Of a stretch of 64,000 nt of DNA, positions 12,761-23,120 are shown in pieces. The position numbers and the translations under genes were made by a program. The stretch spans positions 15,176,189 through 15,240,188 of the forward strand of contig JAJEKV010000010.1 in the NCBI GenBank assembly GCA_021234155.1, given 5' to 3'. Each line of letters begins with the position of its first letter. The first letter of the stretch is position 1. The notes below the pieces were generated by a model. That model had not been told where the DNA came from, searched no databases, and saw only the letters and a list, made by a program, of their open reading frames with translations. This stretch comes from Isoetes taiwanensis (taxonomy: Eukaryota; Streptophyta; Lycopodiopsida; Isoetales; Isoetaceae).

Positions 12761-13500
12761 CTCAAAAAGACTATTGAATTGCTAATAGAAAAAAGGGATA
12801 TTAAAACTTCAATGGGATGTGAAGATCAAATGTCTGAGGGTGTATCTTAGGAAGCTTATAGCGGGCCCTTTAGAAGAACTCCTCAAAAGAGCAAAAGATT
12901 ATTAGATTTGATACATCTGAGACTTGTAGGCCCCAGATGTGACCGGTTTATGCGAGGGAAAGTACTTTATGACTATGTCGATGATTTCCCCGTTAAGAAG
13001 GAGCTTTGTCCTATTGTATAAAGACAAAAGGATCGTAGGTGACATCTTCAAAACAATTTGTTAATGAAGTGAAACACAACAAGCAGGAAGGAGGGTCGAG
13101 TGCTTGAGGTCGGATAGAGGAGGAGAATTCATCTCGTGAATTTAAAACCTATTACAAAGGAGTAAAGGAGGAATAAAAAGGCAGCTTACTTGTAGGTATT
13201 CACCTCAACAAAATGGAATTGCGAGGAAAGAAAGAATAGAGCGATCACTTGAATCATTGAGAAGCATGTTGCAAAATTCTGCAGGATTGCCCAATTTTTC
13301 TTTAGGATGATGAAGCGATTAAAGGCTGTGCATGTCTTGAGAATATATTGCCTTCATTGCTCGGCAAAGGGATTCGAAATGTGCATAGTGCGGAAGAGAT
13401 GCACCACACACTATGAAAACTTAAAGGCATATATGAGTTTGCTTGGCTTTTGTGCATATTCAGACGAGCTTAGAAAAACTTGATGACAAATCTTTTGTTA
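12720..13500 (+). pseudogene. Copia integrase remnant
   Basis: Patches include WHHWMSVPC-like pre-integrase zinc residues, FMTMSMISP-like DDE core sequence (in the right frame, Y-F-x-T-x-V-D-D-F), LRSDRGGEF at about 13,103-13,130 (the second catalytic Asp with the Gly-Gly-Glu-Phe context) and YSPQQNGIARKER (expected catalytic Glu near Q-Q-N-G-x-x-E-R). The integrase would insert the cDNA into the host chromosome. Several frameshifts and stops make it inactive. Confidence 0.82.
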
Positions 13501-14089
13501 TAACATACATGGTAGGATATGATGTACAATCAAAGGCCTGAGTTATTTGATCATCACAAAGAGAAAAATTGTGATGATGAGGGAATATGATCTTTTGATG
13601 AAGATGAGTTTATAAGAAATATTACAAAGGTGAATGTAGGTAGTGCTTAATCTTTGAATGCAAGGAAGAAAGGCATATCGAGAGAATGAAATTACGAGGG
13701 GTGGAAAAACCATGGAAAGTGTACCCTTCAAGACATAGACAAGCATTTCGGAAGATGAGGATCTAGTAACTAACAAGCGAGAAGTTCTTGGTAGTAATAC
13801 TAAAATCGGGTATTGATACAAATGGAACAACTTGGCGAAATTACAGGGATCAAACAACTGAAAGCTAGCGGGTTGAACACGGTTGACTCAATACCAACAA
13901 ACAAAGCTAGGAAAAAGAGACAAAGGCAGAGCACTGAAATTGCAAAGGAGAACACAAAATTTGGATTTAAATCAACATGGGAGGGATGAAATTTTGGGAA
14001 GAAGCAAGAGACTCCTTGAAAAGAAGGTGAGATTCATGGTTGTTGGAAATTTTAATGCACTTAGATACTAATGCCTAAGTCCTACAATG

Positions 14090-14900
14090 AAGCATTAATT
14101 ATGGTCATCGAGAATGGTTGAGAGCCATGAATGATGAGAGTTAGCATCATTTTAGAAGGGCCGAAACCTTTGAACTAAGTGGACACTGTAGGAAAAACAT
14201 AGTTGGGAAATAAATGGTTGTTCAAGCTAAAAGCTGGACCCGGATAGGAAGCACAAAATACAAGGCAGGATTAGTTGCTCAAGGGTTTCTGAGGAGGAAA
14301 GGACGATTATGAAGAAACCTTCTCTCCCCAGTTGGTAAAATAGAATAGTATAAGGATGTTATTATCCATTGCAATGCTTGTGATTTGACATCCATGGATA
14401 TTATCTGCACATTTCTAAATACTAAACTTAAGAAGAAGATATTTACATGAGGCGACCACATGGGTTTGAAGAGGAGAATAAAGTGTGGAAGTTGAAAAGT
14501 GTGTATGTGGTCTCAAGAAACCCAATCACCTAAGAATGGTACAAGTGCATGGACTCTTATTCTTGAACGAGGTTCACAGAATTAGGGAATGATGGAAACC
14601 TCTATAAATTTGAAGCTGGAAATGAGTGGTGCATTATTGCACTTTATGTGGATGATAACATCATGATAGCAAAGGGGAAAAAGCACACCCAACATTGCAA
14701 GGATATATTAAAACAAAGGTCAAGATGGCTAATGAGGATCTTGGGGAGTTCTGAAATTTTTGGGAATTGGAAGTTAAAAGGGATCGAGCAAACAAGACTT
14801 TGGATTACATTTCGGAAAACTGATTGAGAATATGCTTAAAAATTTAAGATGGAAAGGATGTAATACTTGTAAAACACCCGGCCAGTTCAGTGCTGCTGAA
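14090..14900 (+). pseudogene. Copia reverse transcriptase remnant
   Basis: Frame-hopping translation gives AMNDE, GNKWLFKLKAGPD, RQGLVAQGF, DYEETFSPV, RRPHGFEEENKVWKLKS, and IIALYVDDNIMIA at 14,631-14,671. The last is the YVDD catalytic box of copia RTs. All these blocks are in the family order. Indels separate them, so this is a pseudogene or an error-laden copy. Confidence 0.88.
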
Positions 14901-14999
14901 TTTGAGCACATGTGTCGGCTAATGACAAAGAAAGGGAAGAAATAGATAATACCCCATATAGGTCCCTCATAGGATGCTTATCCTATGTGGCGATTATAC

Positions 15000-15622
15000 A
15001 AGACGAGATATATCCTATATTGTAAATGTCGGCCCGAGATATATAATAATGATCGAGGACATAGTCAGCTGGATGGCGACAAAAAGGGTACTTAGATACC
15101 TTAAAGGCTTGATGGATATTGGGTGACTTTTACACGAGGAATCTAATTTTAAAAGTCTTCTTGTGATGCGGTGGGGGTGATGTGGATACAAAAGAAGTCA
15201 ACATCGAGGCTATTTAATGATGATGTTAGGTAGTGGACCAATAGCGCTGGAAATGTAAGAAGCGAGAACTTCGATAGCTTTTGTCAAAGTCTTGTGAGTA
15301 TGCGGCAACTACTTTATGTGCAAAAAGAAGTTGTGTGGGAAAGAAGGTTACTTATTGAGCTTGGGTTTCCTCAACCAAAATACGGGGAAGTATATTGTGG
15401 CGAGCACAAGTTGCATTGCAATGTCAAAAAGGATCTATTCTACATGAAGATCAAAGCATACTCCCGAGTTGGAATTACATTTCATTAGAAGTAGTAAGCA
15501 AAGGCATAATAAAGATGTCATATATTAATACTTCAATTGGGAAACTGCCGGATATGCGAAGCCAGATTTTAGCGAGAGGATTTGTAGGAACTCGAAATCT
15601 TGACCGAGGAATCTGGATATAA
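15000..15622 (+). pseudogene. Copia RNase H and polyprotein C terminus
   Basis: Open frames at 15,294-15,488 and 15,395-15,622 carry QLLYVQKEVVWERRLLIELG and then ILARGFVGTRN. The family pattern is A-E-Y-x-A-x-x-x-A-x-x-E-x-x-W-L-R-R-L-L-x-E-L-G. RNase H removes the RNA template. The stretch stops just before the polypurine-like GAAGGGAA next to the 3' LTR. Confidence 0.8.
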
Positions 15623-15634
15623 CATGAAGGGAAT

Positions 15635-16255
15635 TGTTGAGATATTCATGTTATATGAAGATGTGATGCAGCTACTGAGCAAGATGATCTGCATGATCAT
15701 AAAAAGGTTAGAAGCATAACACAGTTGCAGTATGGTTGTATAGGGATACATTGAGTTCAAGAATATTATTAAGGTAAGATAATATCTAAGGTATATTATC
15801 TTAATGGTCAAAGGTCGTGAATTAGAAGAACGCCTGTGGGATAATCCTTTGTGAAAACTTAGCAAGCCCGTGATTCAAGATACGACTGTGGGATATTAGA
15901 TATTGGCGAAAATAGTAGATCTGGAAACTGAAACTGCCCGGAATCTCAACTACTGCAAACACCTTGAAGGTTTAAATGCAGGGAACCGATTGAGTTCCAC
16001 ACCACGGTGAAGGAAAGGGGCGCATTGCCAAGTTTGTAACATATGCTTGTGCTATCGGAATGCAATGTTTGTGTGACTCTATTTAAATAGTGCATCATAT
16101 GATTGTGGCAATGGTTAATACCTGTTATTGAAGTAGGGCTGTATTAGATAATGTGATTGCACTAGATCAAAGATAAGAAAAAGAAGGAAATTTTTGAAAT
16201 ACTCTAGTGCATTACATTTCTAAGCTGAGTAATAAAGTGTGTAGCGTACTCTTGA
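15635..16255 (+). repeat. Copia 3' LTR
   Basis: Begins TGTTGAGATATTCATGTTAT and ends TACTCTTGA, matching the 5' LTR throughout. The last CA appears as GA. A purine-rich GAAGGGAA at about 15,627-15,633 is the likely polypurine tract. Differences from the 5' LTR are largely short indels. Confidence 0.88.
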
Positions 16256-17910
16256 GGAAAAGAAGAAAAGGCAAAGTAGAGACCAAGAAGGCTAAAGTCG
16301 CTTGAGACTTCTATAAAAGGAACGGAGACTTGTTAGGCGATATCTCAGAACAAGAGATTCCAGTTTGGTAATTTTACTTTTGGGCAGGATCAGTCTAGTT
16401 TTTGGATTAGTGCGACATTTGTTCCAATTCCTTATGAATGAGAGAAATACTTGAAGAAGCGGCCAGAAGTCAAAGAAAGGCTACTTAACTCTTGGCTCTT
16501 GAATGCGATTCTAAGAAATTTATTTATTTTCCTCGAGCTTAATTTGTTGATCTTGTTTAGTAACCTATTACTATCCCCTAGAAACCCAAACTGGTGTATC
16601 ATATTGACACTAGCTTCGAGGGAGGAGCTACTAGTGGAAAGAGTGATTGCCATATATGCCTTCTTGTCTTTATGTTCGGCCTTTGATATTGCTAAGTGAG
16701 TAGCGATTGGGTGGAGAGCTCCTTTGAATAAGGCTTTGGCTACTGTCATTGCCAGAAATTCTCATGTTTATTCAAGGTGTTGAGGAGTTAATCTGAGTGT
16801 ATCGAGGAAGCACAATTTGATTTTCTTTGGAATTGTGGGTAGTGGGAACTATTGTCATGATCTTTGGTGTGATCATGAAGCGATTGACTGTGTGTTTTGA
16901 AGGTTCTTGGGATTCCCACAAAGCAACAAGGGGAAATATTCCAACCGAAATAAGAACTTGGATGATTTCGAGTTTTGATTGAAATAGTTTTAAAATTTTA
17001 CTCATGTCATGGGAGATAGTTTTGTATGAATACACATGCGAGTGTAGGGAGTCGAGATGCATGTGGGACTTATGATACTATCTGCTTGAAAAAGGGAACC
17101 CAGTGTTTCAAAATTCTAAGAATGAAGTTATTCTTGAGGGAAAACTTCAATTGGATACTATTTAACCATGTAAGACTTGAATTGCTTTAGTAGGAGAACC
17201 CACTATATTTTGAATCAATTTAAAAGGGGTATATTATTCAAAAGTGATCCCTGCGAGTAAAAGATTGGTAATCAATTGAATGTGATCCGCAGTAGGTGCT
17301 AATCAGATGTGATCCACAGTGGTAATCACAAGTGGATATGACCCACGAGGAAGTGGTAATCACAAGTGAATGTGACCCACGGTAGGTGTATCCATATTGA
17401 GAATGAGACCCATGAGTAGATGGAGATCACATGGCAGCCAAGAACATAATTGGTCAGTGGAACAGCTTCAACCAAAATTAAATTGGTCCGCAGTAGGTGG
17501 TAACCAAAATTCTTGACCCGCAGTAGGTGGCAACCACTAGTATGTGAAAACCACTAGTATGTGAAAACTCGTGTAGGTGAGCCAGACACAAAATCCGCGA
17601 GCAGGAGGTATCATGAACCAAGGTGGAAGCCGAGGAGGTGGTGACCCGTGAGTTGATAATAATATTATATTACGAGTGTATGCGAGGAATTATAATCATC
17701 AATGGTTCATAAAAATTATGAAGGCTAATAATCTTCATATTAAAGTGGATGTTAGCGAGAACTGAAAGTTGTATTCAATGCAAGCTGAGATTAGGAGTTG
17801 CTCAGAAGGGAAGGAATTGATATGATTTAAAGGTTAATATCAGCAATGACCGAGGGGAGTGGCCAAAGATGATTACATTGGGCAAATCATATAGAATTAG
17901 TATATCATGG
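16256..17910 (+). repeat. 1.65-kb tandem unit, copy 2 (complete)
   Basis: Complete 1,655-base unit. It begins GGAAAAGAAGAAAAGGCAAAG and ends GAATTAGTATATCATGG, directly followed by copy 3. It matches copy 1 through all landmarks, including the minisatellite at 17,245-17,650. Open frames of 82-105 codons at 16,432-16,749 overlap on opposite strands and are not kept in copies 1 or 3, so it appears non-coding. Confidence 0.88.
17245..17650 (+). repeat. GTAATCACAAGTG minisatellite in unit copy 2
   Basis: Same degenerate array as at 9,940-10,350, here with clearer units GTGATCCACAGT, GTGGTAATCACAAGTG and ACCCGCAGTAGGTGG. One short exact duplication (CCACTAGTATGTGAAAA twice at about 17,534-17,567) shows local slippage. 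Confidence 0.78.
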
Positions 17911-18455
17911 TAACAAAAGGCAAGAGAGCAAGACAAAAGGCAAAGCCGGGCCAAAGAAGGCTAAAGTTCGCGAGACTTCTATAAAGACAAAACTTTAATT
18001 AGCGGCATATCATAACCATAGATTAGTTTGGTAGGAATTTTACTTCTGAGCCAGATTTGGAGTCTAGTTTGAGGGATTAGTCGCGGCAATTGTTACGATT
18101 CATCTAAATGAGAGAGAAATGGCGGAAAAGAGTGCACGGGGGTCAAAATTTGCTTAACTCTTGGTTCTTTGAATGCGATTCTAAGAGTTCTGTTGATCTT
18201 GTTTAGTAACTCTTTACTATCCTAAACTAAGCTGGTGTATCATATTGAGATCTACGGTAGCTCGGGGAGGAGCTACTAGTGGAAATGATTACCATATATG
18301 CCGTCTTGTCTTTATGTTTTATGTTCCAGCGCTTTGATGTTGCTAGGCTGAGAGTGGCCGATTAGGTGGAAGCTCCTTTGAATAAGGATTTGGCTACTAA
18401 TGTGTGTAAAGTTCTTATGTTTATTGGTGTTCGGGAAGTTAAGTATCGATGAAAT
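17911..18455 (+). repeat. 1.65-kb tandem unit, copy 3 (5' third only)
   Basis: Begins directly after copy 2 with AACAAAAGGCAAGAGAGC and matches copies 1 and 2 up to about 18,455 (GTTCTTATGTTTATTGGTGT), where similarity ends. It establishes that copies 2 and 3 are head-to-tail tandem repeats and not terminal repeats of the copia element. Confidence 0.82.
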
Positions 18456-20990
18456 GCTGCTATAAGGAATTTTCAACTTTTGCAATGTGACCTAGAAGTC
18501 AAACCATTGTGGCGGAAATTCCTAGCAAAGCGGGCTGGTATAAACAAAACCCTCAAAAACCAATACGTTACCTTCTTGATAGTATTCAACTTCCCTAAGG
18601 TTTTTGGGCACTTACATTTGGAAATTGCTTGGTCTCCAAATAAGCCTACATCATTGAACATTAGGACCTATAGAAGCTAATGTCTCATTCATTTTATAAG
18701 TCTTTGGTTATGCATATCTAATGCACTGCTCCTCAAACACCTTTAAAAAATGCCTTCCAATCCTAAAGTAGTCATCCACCCATCTTTCATAGGGCATTCC
18801 AATCACAAAGGGCTACAAACCATTGCAGTCCTCACAAACATTTTGGGTTGCCCTAGGGGGAGCAAACCCTGCGTTGTAATGGTATGTGGGCATATTCAAG
18901 TATATCTTGGCATATACTGTATCTTTGATGGCTAAAAGCTGGCGCACGTAAATGCTTTCGGTCATCTCCTGAGGTGCTGATTAGGTTCTTTGAGCGCCAA
19001 GCTTGAGGTGTCGTCTCGAGTGCTTTGGGTATGGCCTGAGTTCTGAATGCTTGAGGTATGGCATGATGCGCACAGAGGGAAGGTCATAGCCGTAATCTTA
19101 AAATAATCGAAGGTGCTTTTTGGCTAGTCTATGTTCCCGAACTCTCCTCTACGAGGCGGTAGAGACTAGGATTACTGCAAGGTTATTTCCATTCAATAGC
19201 TCGAAATGAGGATTTGAAGCGTGATGGTTCATGAATCTTTAAAGTGAGGGTATTTTAATTTTAGAAGCCAAGACTCAAAGCTGCAGAGAGCTTAAAGGAG
19301 CCTAACATACGGATTAAAATATCGCAGAGCTGAAGTTGATATTGGAAGGCTGAAGCAATGGGCATCCATTAAAGGTAAAAATCAATCCTCGAGAAGTCTC
19401 TTGCCAATCTAACATCAAAGGCGTGTCCAATGGGGATATCCGCAGACCGAGGAAGGTGTAGTAGATAATCAACTGGACTTAAGGCTCAAATTTGTGAGTT
19501 GACTTGTTGAAGTCGCGAGAATTGTTTTAAACTAGATGGTGTAATTTCCTTATGACAGCAGGTAGAAAGATTTCTAATCAACAACAATATTATGATGGTA
19601 TTTCGGCAAAGAAACACCACTTGGACTGCTCACGGACTTCCCCTCACAGGAGATGGTTTGTTTATTCTTTGTCAATGGCTCACGGTATCGTGCAGATTTA
19701 GCGGTTCCATATCGAGTAGCTTTAGCATTTGGCATAAAGCTCACCCAAAATCTTTTGAGCAAATCTTATTCTATTTTCTCATGAATCGATTGAAGCTCGA
19801 TGTTTTGAAACCTCCACATAATATACTTGAGGATTAGGTAAGCGGTAGATGCCATTGCATTACTCACGAGCTCTTTTCCTGCCATTTTCGATCCACCATC
19901 TTATTGGGAGGCAAATATTTGAGCCTTATGATTAGGCCTCGATTTTTACCCGGGCCAAGGCTGCTATTAGCCTCAAGCGGAGTTGTTTACATAAATATAA
20001 AAAGGAAAGGGATATTGCTCAAGATACCTAAGCTTTTTACCTGTTGGCATATGTCGGCCCGAGCGCATATCTCTGTGGACGATTTGTGAAAAGCCCTATT
20101 TCGAGGCCCGACTTTGGAGCAACATTCTTTTGGCGCCTCGTCAATGCGGCCCATCTTTAACGGTTTTGGGAAAGTCTTGTCACATTTAGTTCTACATACC
20201 TTTTGGCCTTCAACTTCAAGATATATAAGCAAATGTGGCTACCCGGCCACGAATCAATCTAAATCGAGGAAGTAAATCCTACTCTTAAAATACTTACTTG
20301 ACTACATTTAGCATCTTTAAATGGGTTTGAAATAGTGGAAATTATTATGCGATCGTCCCGATATCTTAGAGAATCCACATGGGGATTTGTTTTGCGTTAT
20401 AGATGGAAGCCCTATATCCTTAAAAGTAGAAACAAAGCTACTTGATTTGCTCTCTTCTGTTGACGAGAATATTTAGGCATTTGCATCTTTAAAATCTCAA
20501 GAGCGATCGCTTATTTGAAATGCTACATATAGAGAGGTACTAATTAGTTCATGCCATAATAAGCGGAGAGTTTACTGGAAGAAGGCGTCAAAATTTTGTG
20601 GTTCTTGGTTGAAGACCCGAAGGGGAAATGGTTAGTTGGAGAGACATTGATGCTTGAACGGTTTGGAGTTTCTTCTAGTTCGATGCTACATGTTAGAGAT
20701 GTGAAAAGGGATTACACAATTTTCGCGAGGTTTAATCAATTGAGATAAAGGAATAATTCTTTGTGTTTTGGCTGAGAATATATTTCACGTAAGTGCTTCT
20801 TAATTCAAAAGCATGCAATCTTCGGCATGGGAGATGTATAATATTAGAAAGCCTTTAGCTTGTGAAACATGGGCATCTAGGATTAAGATAAAGATCAAGT
20901 CAAAAGTTAAGGTAATGCAGCATTGAGACATGGAAAGGACTTGTCTCCCTCCTTTTCTTCCATTGCAACAATATTGCCACAGTTGCATAA
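18456..20990. other. Unassigned region
   Basis: About 2.5 kb without a firm feature. A minus-strand patch near 18,750-18,800 reads WVDDYFRIGRHFLKVFEEQC. It is loosely like the DDYFRIG segment of PIF/Harbinger-type nucleases, but no other motif supports that. Open frames of 61-81 codons at 19,574-20,232 are unrecognised. No tRNA or satellite was seen. Confidence 0.3.
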
Positions 20991-20994
20991 CACG

Positions 20995-22565
20995 TATTAT
21001 TGGAGTTTGAAATTCAAGTCATAAGCACCGCGAGGATAGATGTAGGTACCATTGTAGGTGGCGAGGCATATTGAGGAACAGTGTATAACTTCGGTACATC
21101 CCGTTACTAAGCAAAGTCCAGAGGAGAGAGAAAAATAGAATATATAACAACTAAAAGATGTTGTAGAAATAAGATATTGATTAGTCTAAAGAACATGCAT
21201 CAAACTTTTGAGATGACTTTGCAAGCTAAGATTTAAGCCAGTGAAGCTAGCTTTCTGGAAGGGAAAGAGTTTGGGAGATTTTTGAGGCTTATTGAGTAGA
21301 TAGACTAGGTTTGTAAATTTGTTTGACAAAATGCGTTACATTTTTTGCATAAGCGAGGTTACGGTTTTGCATAATATGATTTACATTCAGCGGGTTTTAT
21401 TATGATAACATTTCCTCGAGGGATCTTCTTCGAGTTGTATATGCCATAGTTGAAGCTCTTAACCTGTAAAAGCGGTAGCGAACATGGCTCCAACATCTAC
21501 GCCCTTGAATAGGCTTCCTTTAAGTACTTAGTCACGAAGCCAAGAACCTCTATTTAATAGAATTACTTGAGAACAATATCTGGATTGAGAGAGATAGTTT
21601 TGCGCACCACGTGAGAAAATGGCGGTAAAAGCTGCATGGGGAGCTGCAAATGTTTGTGAATCAAAATATGAAGGGTTTTGAGCGAAAGAAAATATAATTT
21701 TGCAAGCAAGCCAGTATGCAAAATATAATAAGAATTTCTCAGGAGACAGAATTTTAATTCTTGGTAATGACCTTTACGTGTTTTGGATTGATAGGTGACC
21801 TACTATACGAGAGGATTTATGTTGCAGTGAGGCCTGATACAAGCGAGGTATATGAAATATTATCCTCAGAAGGATTAAGACATGGTTTCAAATGTTGCGA
21901 GAAATCCATTAGATGTGAATGGTTCATGGAAGTTCTTGGGTGAAGAACTGCTCAATATTTTAATTGAAAGCTTCTCTTCATATTTTACCCAGCGTTTGGC
22001 AATTCACGAAATTTGACAACAAGCGAAGGTAATACTTTAATCAATTCTTCATTTCAACTGCTCTATCATTGCATACACCTATTACGAGGGCAATATAGAG
22101 CTGGAGTCTTATTCCACTTCTACCAATAAACCCTTTTGCGATCCTCTGCGAGGTGTTTGATGGATGATGACAAAACGACTATGATCCTTACATTGACATT
22201 TAAGGCAGCGGCTTTGGTAGCGAGTTGAGGATATATCTCTACATTAGGACTGGACCATCCACTTTCGAGATATATTTGTACTTTGGAGCTTCAATAATAC
22301 AAAGATTAATATCTTCTCTTTTTGCACAGTTTTTGTATGAGTCATCTCACGATCAAATTGTATGACATCCCTTTTACTTCCCGTCCACTTCAAGGTTTCA
22401 TTCCAATGTCCAAAAGCATGTTGAACCAAACTTCAAAGAAATATGGAATTATTGTAGCCCTAGTTGTTGAACCAAATTTCTAAGCTTAATTGTAGCTTAA
22501 GCAGTAATACATTGAGTTTTGTTGGATTTATTTGTGAATGCTGCGACAAATATTTTGTTTTAAAG
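20995..22565 (-). repeat. 1.5-kb dispersed repeat Z, copy A
   Basis: Matches 33,570-35,146 end to end in the same orientation. The left limit is TTGGAGTTTGAAATTCAAG and the right limit is near TTTTGTTGGATTTATTTGTG. On the minus strand copy B starts TGTAGG and ends CCAACA, as an LTR would, but no PBS or polypurine tract adjoins it. No protein family is recognisable. Strand is given by the minus orientation of the adjacent LTR-like block. Confidence 0.75.
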
Positions 22566-22726
22566 TAGTGGATATTAACAATGAATTCATACGAGGTGCC
22601 AGGTGGAGTGTGGTGCAGGCGCCAGGTCAAAGCCAGGTGCAAATGGTGCAAATCTTCAATTTATCAGAAAGAACAGAAAGAGGAAGCGAGGGGCCGAAGA
22701 AAATAAATGGCGACCCGTAATTGATG

Positions 22727-22740
22727 TTCTTGATAACGAG
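22727..22740 (-). other. PBS-like site next to LTR-like block A
   Basis: On the minus strand this reads CTCGTTATCAAGAAC, a worn version of the TGGTATCAGAGC primer binding site. It directly adjoins the LTR-like block at 22,741-23,120. The equivalent site at 36,099-36,112 is better preserved. Confidence 0.5.
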
Positions 22741-23120
22741 TGGAATGCATGAGCTCGTCGAGGGAACAAAATTGAGACAAGACCAAAGAGCTCATCTAAA
22801 ATCGTATTGCTGGCTGCTCATATATGAGTACGTGGCCTTTGGCCCAAAATGAACTCGACTATTCGCCGATTAAGGCTCCTTGAAGCTGATTTTGCGAGAT
22901 GTTGGGTACCTCTTCCGAAGCCTAATCCTTGGTGGTAACGGTATCGCTTGTCGGGCTGGCCTCTTAACCTTGACGTGAAGGTCTTTGTATGAAGTGATTG
23001 CAACGCGGTGTACGTGGGCCTTTGGCCGGACCCGGCAGGTTGTGGACTTTTGGACCCGGCGGTCGTGCATTATGCATGAATGATCTGTGCCGGGGAGGCC
23101 GCGGGACTAACTCCCCACCA
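22741..23120 (-). repeat. LTR-like block L, copy A
   Basis: About 380 bases matching 36,113-36,527. Read on the minus strand it starts TGGTGGGGAGTTAG and ends GCATTCCA. Both copies share ATGAGCTCGT, GAACAAAATTGAGACAAGAC and GGCCTTTGGCCCAAAAT, plus a TATA-like stretch between. About 75 bases to its left (22,665-22,737) also match the corresponding leader beside copy B, so each copy is an LTR plus the start of an internal region. Confidence 0.68.

Larger units (their letters stand above)
10623..16255 (+). mobile_element. Ty1/copia LTR retrotransposon, decayed
   Basis: A 5.6-kb element with two direct LTRs (10,623-11,229 and 15,635-16,255), a PBS after the 5' LTR, and copia-order domains on the plus strand: gag with zinc knuckle, protease, integrase, reverse transcriptase, RNase H. 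Integrase before RT is diagnostic of copia. The LTRs differ by many indels as well as substitutions, and all internal frames are broken, so it cannot make a polyprotein as written. It sits between copies 1 and 2 of the 1.65-kb tandem unit. The flanks are GGAAG on the left and GGAAA on the right, which fits an imperfect 5-bp target duplication. Confidence 0.9.

Noticed and set aside
9035-17910. 1.65-kb units as long LTRs of the copia element
   Set aside because: They lie outside the real 0.6-kb LTRs, and copy 3 follows copy 2 head to tail.
18473-18935. PIF/Harbinger transposase
   Set aside because: Only a DDYFRIG-like patch, no second motif, and the frame is broken.
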